DNA of 64,000 bases from Ecdyonurus torrentis (lineage: Eukaryota; Arthropoda; Insecta; Ephemeroptera; Heptageniidae): assembly GCA_949318235.1 (NCBI GenBank), contig OX439137.1:7747872-7811871 (forward strand). The letters are read 5' to 3'. Below the pieces are notes generated by a model. It had not been told where the DNA came from. It saw only the letters and a list, made by a program, of their open reading frames with translations, and searched no databases. How positions within the stretch are numbered: position 1 is the stretch's first letter; the number at the start of each line of letters is the position of its first letter. The position numbers and the translations under genes were made by a program. This document shows, piece after piece, positions 25,750 to 37,710 of the stretch.

Positions 25750-25758
25750 GTTACTCAC
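25750..25758 (-). promoter_or_regulatory. 5' splice site of the 26007 exon
   Basis: The minus strand reads ACAGG followed by GTGAGTAAC, so GTGAGT follows a terminal G. The frame would meet TGA two bases into the donor, so the exon must be spliced here to encode a longer protein. The intron that follows begins with a decayed family C transposon copy 28 bases in. Confidence 0.75.
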
Positions 25759-26007
25759 CCTGTATTCTCATCATTGGGCGCCTCCGCACTTGGCGTCAAT
25801 AAAGGCACCGTAGCTCCAGGATCATCACGTTCATTGAAAGAAAAACGACGTTTATCTTTACGTCTCTTACGTAAGCCCTTCCCCTCACTATGGTATACAG
25901 GGTTAGATCTTGCAGGACCTTCCTGAGGTTGGGCTACATTGGAGCGAGGTTGTCGAAGATCACGTAACCAACGACCTAGAGGTCCTGCACTAGAACCACT
26001 GTCAGCA
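25759..26007 (-). CDS. Internal coding exon of an unrecognised gene (basic linker segment)
   Basis: This is the only stretch in the window that behaves like protein-coding DNA. On the minus strand a T/G-rich tract ending in TTACAG (AG at 26009-26008) is followed by an open frame that runs to GTGAGTAA (GT at 25758-25757), a near-consensus donor; the in-frame TGA lies inside that donor. The exon is 249 bp. It opens with the third base of a codon and closes with two bases of one, so both flanking introns are phase 2 and skipping it would keep frame. It encodes about 82 residues: a Ser/Gly start, GRWLRDLRQPRSN, a Gln/Pro/Gly middle, a polybasic block RKRRKDKRR running into RRFSF, then an acidic and Pro-rich tail (NERDDPG...VPLLTPSAEAP). 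There is no membrane segment, signal peptide or Cys/His cluster. The polybasic block could be a nuclear-localisation or membrane-contact patch and RRFS a basophilic-kinase site; both are inference. G+C is far higher than in the flanks. I do not recognise the family. A cytoplasmic linker of a larger signalling, channel or scaffold protein would fit, but nothing proves it. Confidence 0.82.
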
Positions 26008-26040
26008 CTGTAACACAAAACAACAAAAATATAATATTAG
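26008..26040 (-). promoter_or_regulatory. 3' splice site of the 26007 exon
   Basis: Reading the minus strand, a T-rich run with interspersed G (TTTTTGTTGTTTTGTGTTACAG) ends in AG at 26009-26008, directly before the open, GC-richer exon. The pyrimidine tract is T/G rather than T/C, acceptable for an AT-rich animal intron. An open frame can be read upstream through the acceptor to a TTG at 26018, but the composition break and the AG make the exon start at 26007 far more likely. Confidence 0.75.
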
Positions 26041-26985
26041 ATCATGAGAAATTAAGTTATATCATATAAATATCTTAATATGTCGATGGGGATAATGGAA
26101 AATGTATACCGTCAAGCGGACTTGCGACTGCTGGGACTTTTACCATTTTTTTTTTTTTTTTTTTAATATTTACTCCTTATAACTATAATCTCACAAAAAC
26201 TAGCAGATAATGCAAAAATCAAGCTTAACTTTAGTTTTTGTACAGTTTGATTTTTGTATTTGTTTTGCTTTTTGTTTCTTAAAAGTTGCGGCATTGACAA
26301 TCCGCACCAATAAAAATAAACTAATAGACCAAAAAAAAAAAAAACTATCAATAAACAACTTTTTGTACCGAAATGAAATGAATAACCTGCAATTTTAGTG
26401 ATGCTTTTCAATCTATAGTTGTACAGGTTTTTCATTTCCTTGCGGTACATACACAAATCTAAAAGAAATTCTAAAAACAAATTTATGAAGAGGTGGAGGG
26501 GACGCACTTAATTGTATTTTCAAAGGGAGATATATCAATATTCTTTTATATATAACCTCATATATATAGAAAACAATTAATGCTTAATAATTAAGCTATA
26601 GCTCAATGCAGCAACATAATATGCATATAATTATAATTTATACTAGATTATATTATACTACATAGCATAATAGTTAAGATGTTCAGCAATAATTACTTAT
26701 ATTACGTGTATTACAAAAAATAATAATAATAATAATAATAAAAAATGATCATTTGTGCTCTAAAATAAATACACTGTACGTACATAAATACTAAATACTA
26801 TACAAATATATTATTGTAAATATCCTTGTAGGTACGTGTTTTTGTACAATTTTATTGTTACACACACTGTGTACTTCACATTAAAATTCTTGTCTTTTTG
26901 AAAACCATTTATTTATTGCAACAGAAAATTTTAACAAGAATTTTGGAAATGGTCTCATAATTTATCAGGTTCTTTTTCTGTGACA
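26041..26985. other. AT-rich intron sequence upstream of the exon
   Basis: Holds a poly-T tract (about 26145-26164), a short AAT tandem (26719-26741) and possible family D debris at 26585-26720 (AGCTATAGCTCAATGCAGC, CATAGCATAATAG). Two overlapping frames at 26163-26507 lack splice signals. Confidence 0.45.

Positions 26986-27081
<96 letters not shown>
26986..27081. repeat. (AT)n microsatellite
   Basis: About 95 bp of AT with one phase shift near 27056. Confidence 0.97.
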
Positions 27082-27082
<1 letters not shown>

Positions 27083-27588
27083 TACGTATTAAAAATACAA
27101 ACACATAAATGTCATGATATTGACGGACATTTCGGGAAGTATTTATAAGCACAAATTGATATAAATGCGTGAAACTATTTTATAGTTTATATTAAAAGAA
27201 AAGAATTGGCATTTTATATATTTTTTTGAAGTAAATAAAAATATCGCATTGTTAAACGAGTTACAATAAAATCAAATCAAATAGTAAGAAATCAAGGTCT
27301 TTCATGAAATAATAATGAATTTTTAAAAAATGAATTGAAAATATCAAGGCTGTATACTTTTATAAATGGACAGTTCAAACAAACAAACAAAAAAATGTAC
27401 TAGAACTCTCTCAGTTATGAATATCTTCATTAAAAGTTGGATACATTATTATTATTATTTCTTTTAAATAGACTGCATGTGTACACGTATGGTATTTTAA
27501 TCGGGAAATAAAACAAAGGTTTTTAAACAACTTCGACAAGCTGTCAACACTGAAAAAAAAGTAGCCACGTAAAGAAAAAACTGAAGAG

Positions 27589-27897
27589 TTAAAGGCATGC
27601 ACATGAAACAACATGTGCTTTTTAATGGAGGGAATCACCAAAACTAATACCTATTTTAATCAGAATGTAAATGTGGCCCCAAAAGAGAGCGTGAAAATAT
27701 TGTAGAGTATGCTATTTGCGTTACAAATTCAGAAATAGAAAACAAAAAGTATATAAATGTTGTTTGGGTTGCATAAATCGAAATTTTCTCATCACTGCTA
27801 CTTTTGAGACATAACACATTAATTTTATTTTTGTAAGTCCCAACAAGTGTTTTGTGATATAAGTGCTAATGTTTTCATCTATAGTCTATTCCTTTAA
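27589..27897 (-). mobile_element. Family C element, TTAA-bounded
   Basis: Bounded by TTAAAGGCATGCACA and AGTCTATTCCTTTAA. In between, AACAACATGTGCTTTTTAAT, AGAGAGCGTGAAAATATTGTA, GTATGCTATTTGCGTTAC and CAAGTGTTTTGTGATATAAG follow the family order. This copy is more diverged than those at 41959 and 60268 and has lost its TGACGTCA. Confidence 0.8.
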
Positions 27898-28303
27898 GAG
27901 TAAGTGCAATGTGTCTACATTTTGATCATCTATTACCATCAAATTTGATGTGTCGGTATCTTTAACTCAGGGTCTATTGAATTAACTACTTTTTTTTTAC
28001 CCCCTTTTAATTACAGTAAATTAAAAGTTTACTCACTAAATTTTATAATTTTGCAATATCCAGGTTCCTCTTTATCCAAAATACCCATGTGCAAAAATAT
28101 CAGGCTTAGTAGACAATATATTTTTCAATTTTTCATCAGCTGATCACCGTGATCACCGTCATTCCTAACCCCTCCCTCAGTGCTTTCTTTTAAAATCAAA
28201 AGGTACAGTTACATTCTCAGTTCTGCGATATTTTAAACGGAAAATGCATTATTTTGTTGAGCATAAAAGTAGTTCAGGCTCTATCACAGTAAATTTGAAC
28301 ATA

Positions 28304-28304
<1 letters not shown>
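27898..28304. other. AT-rich DNA with a decayed dispersed repeat
   Basis: Block 28076-28210 resembles 24345-24480. It contains a small palindromic TGATCACCGTGATCACCG. No gene was found. Confidence 0.4.

Positions 28305-28338
<34 letters not shown>
28305..28338. repeat. Poly-T tract, about 34 bases
   Basis: Uninterrupted T run. No retroposon body could be recognised on the side expected of an inverted A-tail. Confidence 0.9.
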
Positions 28339-28341
<3 letters not shown>

Positions 28342-28446
28342 GTGTACAATTGCTAGCTATTGTACTCGCATTATACTGTCATTGGTGTCAGTACTTTACT
28401 ATTGCTCAGTATTTAAAAATTCAGCCAACTCATTTTATATCTACAT

Positions 28447-28447
<1 letters not shown>

Positions 28448-28515
<68 letters not shown>
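28448..28515. repeat. (GA)n microsatellite
   Basis: Pure GA array of about 66 bp that gives artificial Arg-Glu repeats in two plus-strand frames. Confidence 0.97.
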
Positions 28516-28516
<1 letters not shown>

Positions 28517-28941
28517 ATGGGTGGGTGGATTAAGTTATTTCTTAAGCCTCATAGTTGTATGAAGAAATATAATAATATATGATATTAAAAAAAATGAGTA
28601 TATTATTATAACACTTTCTTTCTGCTATTGAAATTATATTAAATATAAATAAGTAAAATTAGTTACTTGAATGCTTTGATATTAAATTATAATATAAAAA
28701 GTGGCTATGTATAATGTACAGTACTTTCCATATTAATTCAACACTGTATTACATTAAAATAGCTGAATCAAAAGAAAAAAAATAATATTAAAGTGCAATT
28801 AATTTTTTAATGTTTTAATTTAAAGTTTACTACATACCTTGTAATAAATTATTTATTAATTGGTATTAATATTGCGTAATAAATTCACCACAAGTTATAT
28901 TGTACTAAAAATAAGCTAAAATAACTATTACGTACTTATTT

Positions 28942-29092
28942 TTGTACAGTAATCTTACTTAAAAACGAATTTCTATTGGCTTATGGCTATTCAATGCAAT
29001 CAGATGGAGATTTCAGTGGACGCAAAACTCTATCTAAATACCTTTTATTTTCATATGATAATATAGAAATTCATTTTTAAGTAACATTAACC
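28942..29092 (+). mobile_element. Family H palindromic MITE
   Basis: GTACAGTAATCTTACTTAAA ... TTTCTATTGGCTTATGGC on the left and ATATAGAAATTCATTTTTAAG on the right are inverted. The centre GCAATCAGATGGAGATTTCA is shared with 46115, 52675 (inverted) and 54155. Confidence 0.8.
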
Positions 29093-29495
29093 TTTTTTAA
29101 TAAAATTATTCAAGAATAGAATAAATTTATATAAGATTTTATAGGACTATTATTCTACTCATTTTCCTTTTTATTAAAAAGTATAATTACTTATTTTTTA
29201 GTAATTTATTTACTATAATAATATGGTAACTATTTCATTTCCTTCCGTTAATATTTTTTTATAATGACCATAAAGGCCAAAATCAACATAATACATGGAT
29301 TTACTATTATAATAAGTATGTAACTTCAATAGATAATGAAATATTATAATTTTATATTTGGCCGAAACAATTTTTTTCCCCTTTCCCTAAGCAAGGGTAG
29401 TATATTAAAATGTGCGTGGCGAACAGTATGAAGTCATGAAAAACTGTTCAATTAACAAAACAAACTTTAAGATTAAAATAATATACTCTATATTC

Positions 29496-29828
29496 ACGTA
29501 CAGGAATTATTACATAATAATTATGCTATGGCTCATTTTCACACAATTTGTTCAATACAGAATAATTTATACTATACTGCATAATAACTATCTTACAAAG
29601 CATAAATATTATGCTGTACAGCTGAGGGCTTAAAACATAGAAATTCTTTTACCGGAGCGGTTAATACCCAAAGAACTCGAACTCCGGAGCTCCCATAAAC
29701 GTAATGTTACATTCTGACATTATTACCGGAGCTCAGCTCCTGTAAGCTCTGTACAGCATAATTATTTATGTAGTTCTAATTTCTCATCATTTATGCTAAA
29801 TGCAGCATAAATTTAGATTCTTTCTGTG
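29496..29828 (+). mobile_element. Family D element interrupted by an insertion
   Basis: The left half (29496-29621: ACATAATAATTATGCTATGG, CATAAATATTATGCTGTACAG) and the right half (29757-29828: CATAATTATTTATGTAG, TTCTCATCATTTATGCT, TTCTTTCTGTG) together make one family D element. A 127 bp insertion separates them. Confidence 0.72.
29622..29748. mobile_element. 127 bp insertion with 8 bp target duplication CTGTACAG
   Basis: CTGTACAG occurs at 29614-29621 and again at 29749-29756, on each side of the insertion and inside the family D sequence. The insert is GC-richer and carries repeated CCGGAGC/GAGCTCC motifs in both orientations (ACCGGAGCGG, ACTCCGGAGCTCC, ACCGGAGCTCAGCTCC). An 8 bp duplication fits hAT-type insertion. 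Caution: the duplicated octamer is itself a palindrome. Confidence 0.65.
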
Positions 29829-29850
29829 ATTTTTGAATCGAAAATCACCA

Positions 29851-30023
<173 letters not shown>

Positions 30024-30144
30024 AGTTGGCCTTGAGTAGGTACAGAGAGCAAGCACCGCGGACAAGACTGACTCCCAACTCTCTTAAACTTGATATTCTC
30101 TCTTTATATACAAGAGAGCAATTCAGGACAAAAATTATTAACAT

Positions 30145-30931
30145 TATAATATATATATATATATATATACGCGGATAGAAACGAAATTAAAATATTAATT
30201 GCTATATATAAGAAATATATGCATACATTAATGTACTTTTTATATGCACTTTAATTAAATGTTATAAGTTAATTACATCTATGTGGTAATCCATAAAATT
30301 GTTTTATGAATGCAATAGTTGAGGAAAAATATATTATACTGAGAAATCCACTGTATAAATATTTTTCATTAAAATATGAAGAAACTAAAAATTATAAATA
30401 TGAAATTATTTGTTTTATTTTTAAATAACGATTTTTTTATTTTTATTATTTTTTTAATAACCATATTTAGTATTTAGCGATCAGAGTAGGCTTGATCGTA
30501 AATTTTGTGCCCACTGTATCTTTAAAAAAAAAAAAATACTCAACCCATTCAAGCAGAGAGGTTATTTTTTTTAGTGTACGGAAAAGGGTTTACAAAGATA
30601 TTTAAAGGTGAACCACTACGAAAAATTATTGTTGTATTGTTTATATCCATTTTCGGCTTTCATTATCGGTGAAAATCTTATATCGTTATAGGAATCCAAT
30701 CTGCATTGAAATATAGGGTTGTCATGCCCATGCTATCGTAATGCCTATATAAATATAGTTGTTTATTAATACAGGCTGAAATTAAGGTTTTCGATGATTT
30801 GATTTTTTTTTTTTTCGTTAAATATACAGACAAGAATTTTCCAAATACGTAAAATTTAAAGGTGCTAACCAAACTCAAATTTGAAAAAAAAAAAAAAAAA
30901 AAAAAATCCAATAACGATTGACCCAAACCCA
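30145..30931. other. AT-rich DNA, no gene seen
   Basis: Short AT run at 30150-30169 and poly-A at about 30884-30906. The 84-residue frame at 30678-30932 has no splice signals. Confidence 0.45.
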
Positions 30932-31127
30932 CACAGACAAAATATAATACGTAATAATTATGCTATAGCTCATTTTCAGCACAATTTATGCTACAGTACA
31001 TAATAACTATGTTAAAATAGCATAAATATTATGTTGTACTGTATAATTATTTCTTGTTCTAATTTAGCATTATTTATGCTATAATGACATAAATTCAACG
31101 TAAATTACGTAATTTATTCTTTCCGTG
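30932..31127 (+). mobile_element. Family D MITE, best copy
   Basis: The left end CACAGACAAAATATAATACG and the right end TTACGTAATTTATTCTTTCCGTG give an imperfect TIR of roughly 25-30 bp (CACRGAMARAATAWATTACG). The interior is AGCATAA/TTATGCT-rich and nearly palindromic. 196 bp; reference copy for the other D elements here. Confidence 0.75.
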
Positions 31128-31364
31128 CATGTTAATTTTAAAATTTATTTCCTCCCTATATAATCTGATAGTCACAAGATCACTAAAAAGTTTATCTTTT
31201 CTACGTATAGTTGTTACCAATTCATTGACTTTAAAATGACAAAAAGTTCCAAAGTTTCCATAATTTAAGTTGAACTTCTAAAAAATACAAGCCAATAACG
31301 CTAATAACGATTACTGCAACGTAATTCATGAATTATGCTAAAAATTAACTACTTGTAAATTCTT

Positions 31365-31599
31365 GTATGGTAAAGGGGCCAGTTTTCGGCACCCTAATTA
31401 GTTTTCGGCAGCCTACTTTAACATTTTTTTACCCTAGAAAAATGCAATTCCGAGAGCTGATGATTTTTTGTGTCATACATATATGAACCTCCCCTACCTT
31501 CTTGATTTTTCTCTAAGCTCAGCTGTGTTTTTTTTTTCCCACAAAAAAATAAAGTGCTGAAAACTGGGGGTCTGCCGAAAACTGGTCCCTTTACCATAC
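31365..31599. mobile_element. 235 bp TIR element with CCAGTTTTCGGCA ends
   Basis: GTATGGTAAAGGGGCCAGTT and, at the right, AACTGGTCCCTTTACCATAC are inverted copies. The pairing continues through TTTCGGCA/TGCCGAAA. A second GTTTTCGGCAGCC sits just inside the left end and GTGCTGAAAACTGG just inside the right, so the end sequence is doubled on both sides. Non-coding. Confidence 0.85.
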
Positions 31600-32006
31600 T
31601 ATATAAAAATATATAATAATATATTCCAATACGTCTTAAATTCATATTTTAATTCAAGACCCCCATTTAAAATATTCCAATTTAATGTACGTACCTAGTT
31701 TTTGTATATAATATACACACAACCTTGATTTTAATGATATAAAATATGATACAGAAAATCTATATAGTTATAGAGAGGGGTTTTGAAATGTGAAAATAAT
31801 CACAGTATATACATACAAACACCTGCCCTCCAAGAAAATATCATCAAGAATTCAATACGAAATACGTCATAACGAGAGCATTTTTTTTTTTACAACAAAA
31901 TTATACTATGTAAATACCAATCCATGTACTACATCAAAATATTATTCATTAATGTAAATATGCAAAATTTTAAATTTTATAGCTTTATGACTTTATTTCA
32001 TTACAC
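31600..32006. other. AT-rich DNA, no gene seen
   Basis: No open frame, RNA or repeat relationship was recognised. Confidence 0.4.
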
Positions 32007-32135
32007 ACGGAAATGATAATTTTCGTAATAGTGCTGTATTTATGTCAACTTAGAAGAAAAATAAACAATTTATGCTGTACAATATGATATTTATGCTCTA
32101 TAACATAATTACGCAGTATAGCATAAATTATACTG
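32007..32135 (-). mobile_element. Part of a family D element (left of the 2 kb insertion)
   Basis: ACACACGGAAATGATAATTT, TGTATTTATGTC, CAATTTATGCTGTACAA, ATATTTATGCTC and CAGTATAGCATAAATTATAC follow inverted family D order. The expected remainder (AAATTGTACTGAAAATGA ... ACGTATTTATTTTCG) is found at 34208-34249, across the 2 kb element. Confidence 0.6.
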
Positions 32136-32991
32136 CACGGAGAAACTTTTCAAGACGACAATCTTCTTAAAAGTGCTTGTAAACCGAAATAATCTTACTT
32201 TTAAGCCGAATTCATCTTAATTTTCATCCGATGTCGGTTTATTTTACAATATGATTAAAAATAAGTATAAAGTCAGATTAAATTTAAAACTAATTTCATA
32301 TAAAAATCAAAATGCAAAATATGTTTATTAATAAGACTGAAAATATGATTACTATTAAGTAGTTTCGGATTAAATTCAATCTTTTTTTAAGGATACAATG
32401 TAACCCTGCAATTCGTCTAGTTTTTAAGCCGAAAATTCTACTTACATATGCGCAGTATAACGTGCGCACAAGTTGCCCCGCGTGACATCAAGTATATTTC
32501 GTCTTACATTTAATCCGACAAATCTACTTACCCCCTGAAATACACCATGTTTTAAGTTTTGAAACCCCCAAAGAACCACCGTTGGCGTAGTTTTTGCCTG
32601 GTGTGTGCCTCGTTGCAAGCAAACTTATGTTCGCGTGCATTTATGTTTAAAGTTTTTATTGGTTCAGTGGAATTTTAAGTGTGATCTATACATGTGATGA
32701 GTGAACAAATACCAATATATAGCTACTTATGATTTTCTACATGTGAGGAAAAGTGCTTCAGCATCGTTCATGCATTTCATTGAAACAACGAGAAACATCC
32801 TATACAGCTAGCACATATATTTTGAGACGACCATCTTTACACACCCTCTGTTTAATGTAAGTATTTTATCTATTTAATTTTAATATTTTTAACCAAGAAA
32901 TACATTTAAATTTTCTTTTTCAATATAAAAATATAAAAATATTTTTTCACATGAAAATTTGTTTTTGGTTTGTTTATGTGTATTGTATTTT

Positions 32992-33042
<51 letters not shown>

Positions 33043-34197
33043 CCTTACCCACTTGAATTGAGTTTGTAATTAACTTTAATAATTAAATGTATGCAATATT
33101 TTTATACAGATACCACAAAGGATTAAAGGACATTGCAGAAATAAGGTTTTGGACTCAAGATTCGCACGACATTTCATACGACACCTAAGATGAGTGAGTG
33201 TGCCAGGCAACGACGGCTGATTTGAAGACTCAGTGTTCGTGCGATTGTGTGTGAAAAAAGTTTTATCAACATATACTTTAAAACAGTAAATAATTTAATG
33301 CTATATATGACAAATCAACGCTTAATGCGTAAAGTGCTTATTATTTTGCCATATATTTTGAATTGTAACTTCTTTTTTTCCCCCGAATTACCAGTTAAAA
33401 AATTGTTTAAAAAGAAAAAATGTTATTTTTATAAATATTTCTTTTTTTTTTTTTTTTTTTTTTTTCTTTTTGTCATGTGTAACATAAAATATATTGAACT
33501 ACAATGTGTGTAAGTATAACTACTGAATAATAAAAATAAATATTGCAATTTAAATTATGAATAATGTTTTTGTTTTTCTTCCATAAAATGTGTATTACAA
33601 AAGTATAAAAATTCTAATAGTTCAACTATATCTGTTTATGTAGGAGTTTGTATAATTTTAGTGTTTTAAGAAAATTTCATTGTTATTATTATTTCTAAAG
33701 GTTTGTAGAGGTTTTCATTATTGTTGTTGTATTTCTTTCATGCATTACAGTATATTTTAGTATTTCTAGACTATAAGAAAACAATTCATGACAATTATAT
33801 ATATAAGTATGATTATAGGTTAAATATAAATAGATAATCAGGATAAAAAATAAGAATAAATAAAGGATAGATTATAAATAGAAAAATAGGATAGCATTGA
33901 AGCCGAAGAGCGCAACTTAAAAGTAAGAAGATAATTCAGCTAGCATTCAAACCGAGCGTGCGGCTAAAAAGTTAGAAGAAAAATCGGCTAACTTTTAAGC
34001 GGAACGCTAGACTTACATTTAACTCTACGCGCAAGGTTATTTTCAATCATATTCGGATTGCTTGTAAGTATACTTCTCCTTCTAACTTATAAACATATTT
34101 GCCGTGTTAGATTTAAGTTGAAAATTGGCCTGCCAACACTTTTAAACCGACAGTCTACTTAAATTTAAGAATATTCGGCTTGAAAAGTCTCTCCGTG
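32136..34197. mobile_element. 2.06 kb TIR element with subterminal repeats and captured-looking interior
   Basis: The left end CACGGAGAAACTTTTCAAG and the right end CTTGAAAAGTCTCTCCGTG are inverted near-copies. About 330 bp inside each end is dense in short AAGCCGAA/TTAAACCGA/TTCGGCTT-like motifs in both orientations (for example 32206-32213, 32431-32442, 33900-33907, 34141-34150, 34174-34181), typical of hAT- or MULE-like subterminal binding regions. The middle (about 32530-33540) is different: less repetitive, with a donor-like GTAAGT at 32857, a TTTATACAG acceptor-like site ending 33109, and AATAAA at 33535-33540. No transposase frame is present. It appears non-autonomous and may carry a captured host segment. 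Confidence 0.75.
32530..33540 (+). other. Possible two-exon transcript unit inside the 2 kb element
   Basis: A GC-richer stretch (32560-32700, 33110-33250) flanks an apparent 253 bp intron (GT at 32857, AG at 33108-33109, with a CT microsatellite at 32996-33040 as part of it). A polyadenylation-type AATAAA lies at 33535. No long frame spans the joined exons, so any product would be non-coding or a decayed gene fragment. This is inference from splice-like signals only. Confidence 0.3.
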
Positions 34198-34602
34198 TGT
34201 ATTTGAACAAATTGTACTGAAAATGACCAAGTATACGTATTTATTTTCGTTCAAGTACCCGATATGCTGAATTGAGTAATTCATATATCGTATAGAGCAT
34301 AAATGTTGCATTTTACAATAACATAAAAGATTGACATAAGCTACAAAACTTAAATAGAATGCACGTATATAGTATCAATCATAATCACTTATATCAATAA
34401 AGTATAAATTATGTTGTTATGCATACGTTAATTGTTTCACTGTGCTAGGACAATTATTACGTTATTTTTGTCAGTATAGTAAGTGATTATGAGAGATGTT
34501 GCATTCAGTCGATAACTTTTAAATCATTGATATAGTAACGAATTTGATCACTACATTTTTCAATAAAGGAAAACTTTTATACTTCTTACCGTGTTGCAAT
34601 TA
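34198..34602. other. Distal part of the interrupted D element, then AT-rich DNA
   Basis: 34208-34249 (AAATTGTACTGAAAATGACC, ACGTATTTATTTTCG) resembles the inverted left end of family D. After that there is nothing recognised. Confidence 0.45.
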
Positions 34603-34607
34603 CTATT

Positions 34608-34679
<72 letters not shown>
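34603..34679. repeat. (ATT)n-(AT)n microsatellite
   Basis: Short ATT tandem followed by about 55 bp of AT. Confidence 0.96.
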
Positions 34680-34681
<2 letters not shown>

Positions 34682-34877
34682 TATATATTTAGTTTAAAAC
34701 ATGTAAAAGTGTAACTTAGTATGCGTCATTTAAAATTTCTCCATTCTAATTGCAGTAGTTTTCTTAAAATCGCTTAAAGGAAAGTTCCGCAATGCTTTTT
34801 AAAAAGGATAGAAAATTAAGGGATTCATGTCATCTTTCCGTGTACGTTTAATTCATGGTTACTCGTCACTCAATAAC

Positions 34878-34902
34878 CCCCGCCCCCCCCCCCCCCCCCC
34901 GG
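34878..34902. repeat. Poly-C tract in an AT-rich setting
   Basis: CCCCCG followed by about 18 consecutive C, ending CGGG. This is the longest C/G run in the window. Confidence 0.95.
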
Positions 34903-34979
34903 GTAACAAGTATTGAAAAAAAATGAAAACGCTATTTTTCTTCGATATAAAAGTTAACAAGTTAAATATAGATGAGTGG

Positions 34980-35193
34980 ATGGACCACTTGCAATGAACG
35001 GTTTTTAATTTTTGTTACGTATAATAACGATTTTTTTTATAAGAAATGCATTATAGTGTACATTGTGTATATTGCATGCATTGTATTATTATATTGATGC
35101 GATGTTACTGTAATGTCTAATAAATAAAATTAATAAATTATAAGAATGTTAAAATATACTTTAAATAGTTTGTTCATTTCTAAGTGGTCCATT
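34980..35193. mobile_element. Family F MITE, long variant
   Basis: GGATGGACCACTTGCAATGA at the left and TAAGTGGTCCATT at the right form the TIR (right end lacks the TTGCAA block). The interior differs from the 135 bp copy and is longer (214 bp). Confidence 0.7.
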
Positions 35194-35476
35194 ACATAAT
35201 TTTGATTCTTGCAAATCAAGTTCTACTACTGCCTGGCTACTATGTAGTCAAGTGGACATAAGTTTTGACATTGTCGTGACCCCAGCAAAGTCACCGCTCG
35301 GCTTATTTAAATACACCCCATCTTCTCACATCTAAGACTCTCTGGACCACAAAAACCGCCACTGCATACAAGATTTCTCACTCGAAAAAAAAAATATTAA
35401 AATGATGGTCGAGACCCAGTTGTTGGCAAGTCTCAATTCTTGGCAGATGTGTTAATAAAAACTTTAAAAAAATATT

Positions 35477-35512
<36 letters not shown>

Positions 35513-36088
35513 CTCAACCTATGATTCTAGAGACTTGAAACTTAAAAATTTGAATAGAACTCAATGGTGGCATTAAAAATGCTTTGAACTCAAAATTTTC
35601 AAAGTGACAACAATTTGAGACTCGACCTTTCAATTTAAATAACTCGTAAAAAGTCATTAGCATGCCAACAACTGCAAAAAAATACTGTAACTTTATAATA
35701 GTGGAAACAAACAAAAATTACAAAAGTTATCTATATTCTCATCAGTTTTTTCTTCACCTACCACAATTGCTGCAATCGCCGCAGTGAATGCATACGCAAG
35801 GTGCACATGCAGTCAGAAAAAATATTTTATTTGAGACGTCTTGATGTTCGTCTCGTATATAATTAATTTTTATTACCACCACAATAAAATCTTAAGGTCA
35901 CATGTTTCAGGCAATTATTATTAAATTTATAAGAATCGTTAAAAAAAATTGTAATAAAATCACATTCTTTTAACTTTTAATTAATTCATTTTATATATAA
36001 TATTAAATTTTAGTCGCATTTGACTTTTTTATATAATTAAAATAATGGTAATTAAATCTTTATAGTCTTGATTCAATTTATGAATTAA
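35194..36088. other. Mixed sequence with poly-A tract, no gene recognised
   Basis: 35220-35390 is somewhat GC-richer but has no spliced frame. A poly-A tract lies at about 35479-35509. The 66-residue frame at 35514-35714 has no recognised domain and no splice sites. Confidence 0.4.
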
Positions 36089-37639
<1,551 letters not shown>

Positions 37640-37642
37640 AAA

Positions 37643-37690
<48 letters not shown>

Positions 37691-37692
37691 CT
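37643..37692. repeat. (CAA)n microsatellite
   Basis: About 16 CAA/ACA units, the only long trinucleotide array of this type in the window. Confidence 0.96.
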
Positions 37693-37710
37693 TTGAAACT
37701 CTCTCTGACA

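Noticed and set aside
26163..26507. 114-residue minus-strand frame near the exon
   Set aside because: Hydrophobic, Phe/Leu/Tyr-rich with poly-Phe from an A-run; an opposite-strand frame overlaps. No acceptor or donor fits and there is no composition shift.
28244..28582. 112- and 70-residue frames with Arg-Glu repeats
   Set aside because: Produced by poly-T and GA microsatellite translation.
32136..34197. Search for a transposase frame inside the 2 kb element
   Set aside because: The longest frame (88 codons at 33247-33513) is Phe/Lys-rich and includes a poly-T tract; no catalytic motif or zinc-finger pattern is visible.
35479..35714. Poly-A tract beside a 66-residue frame, considered as a retroposon
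   Set aside because: No reverse-transcriptase motif, no target duplication seen and no second copy in the window.
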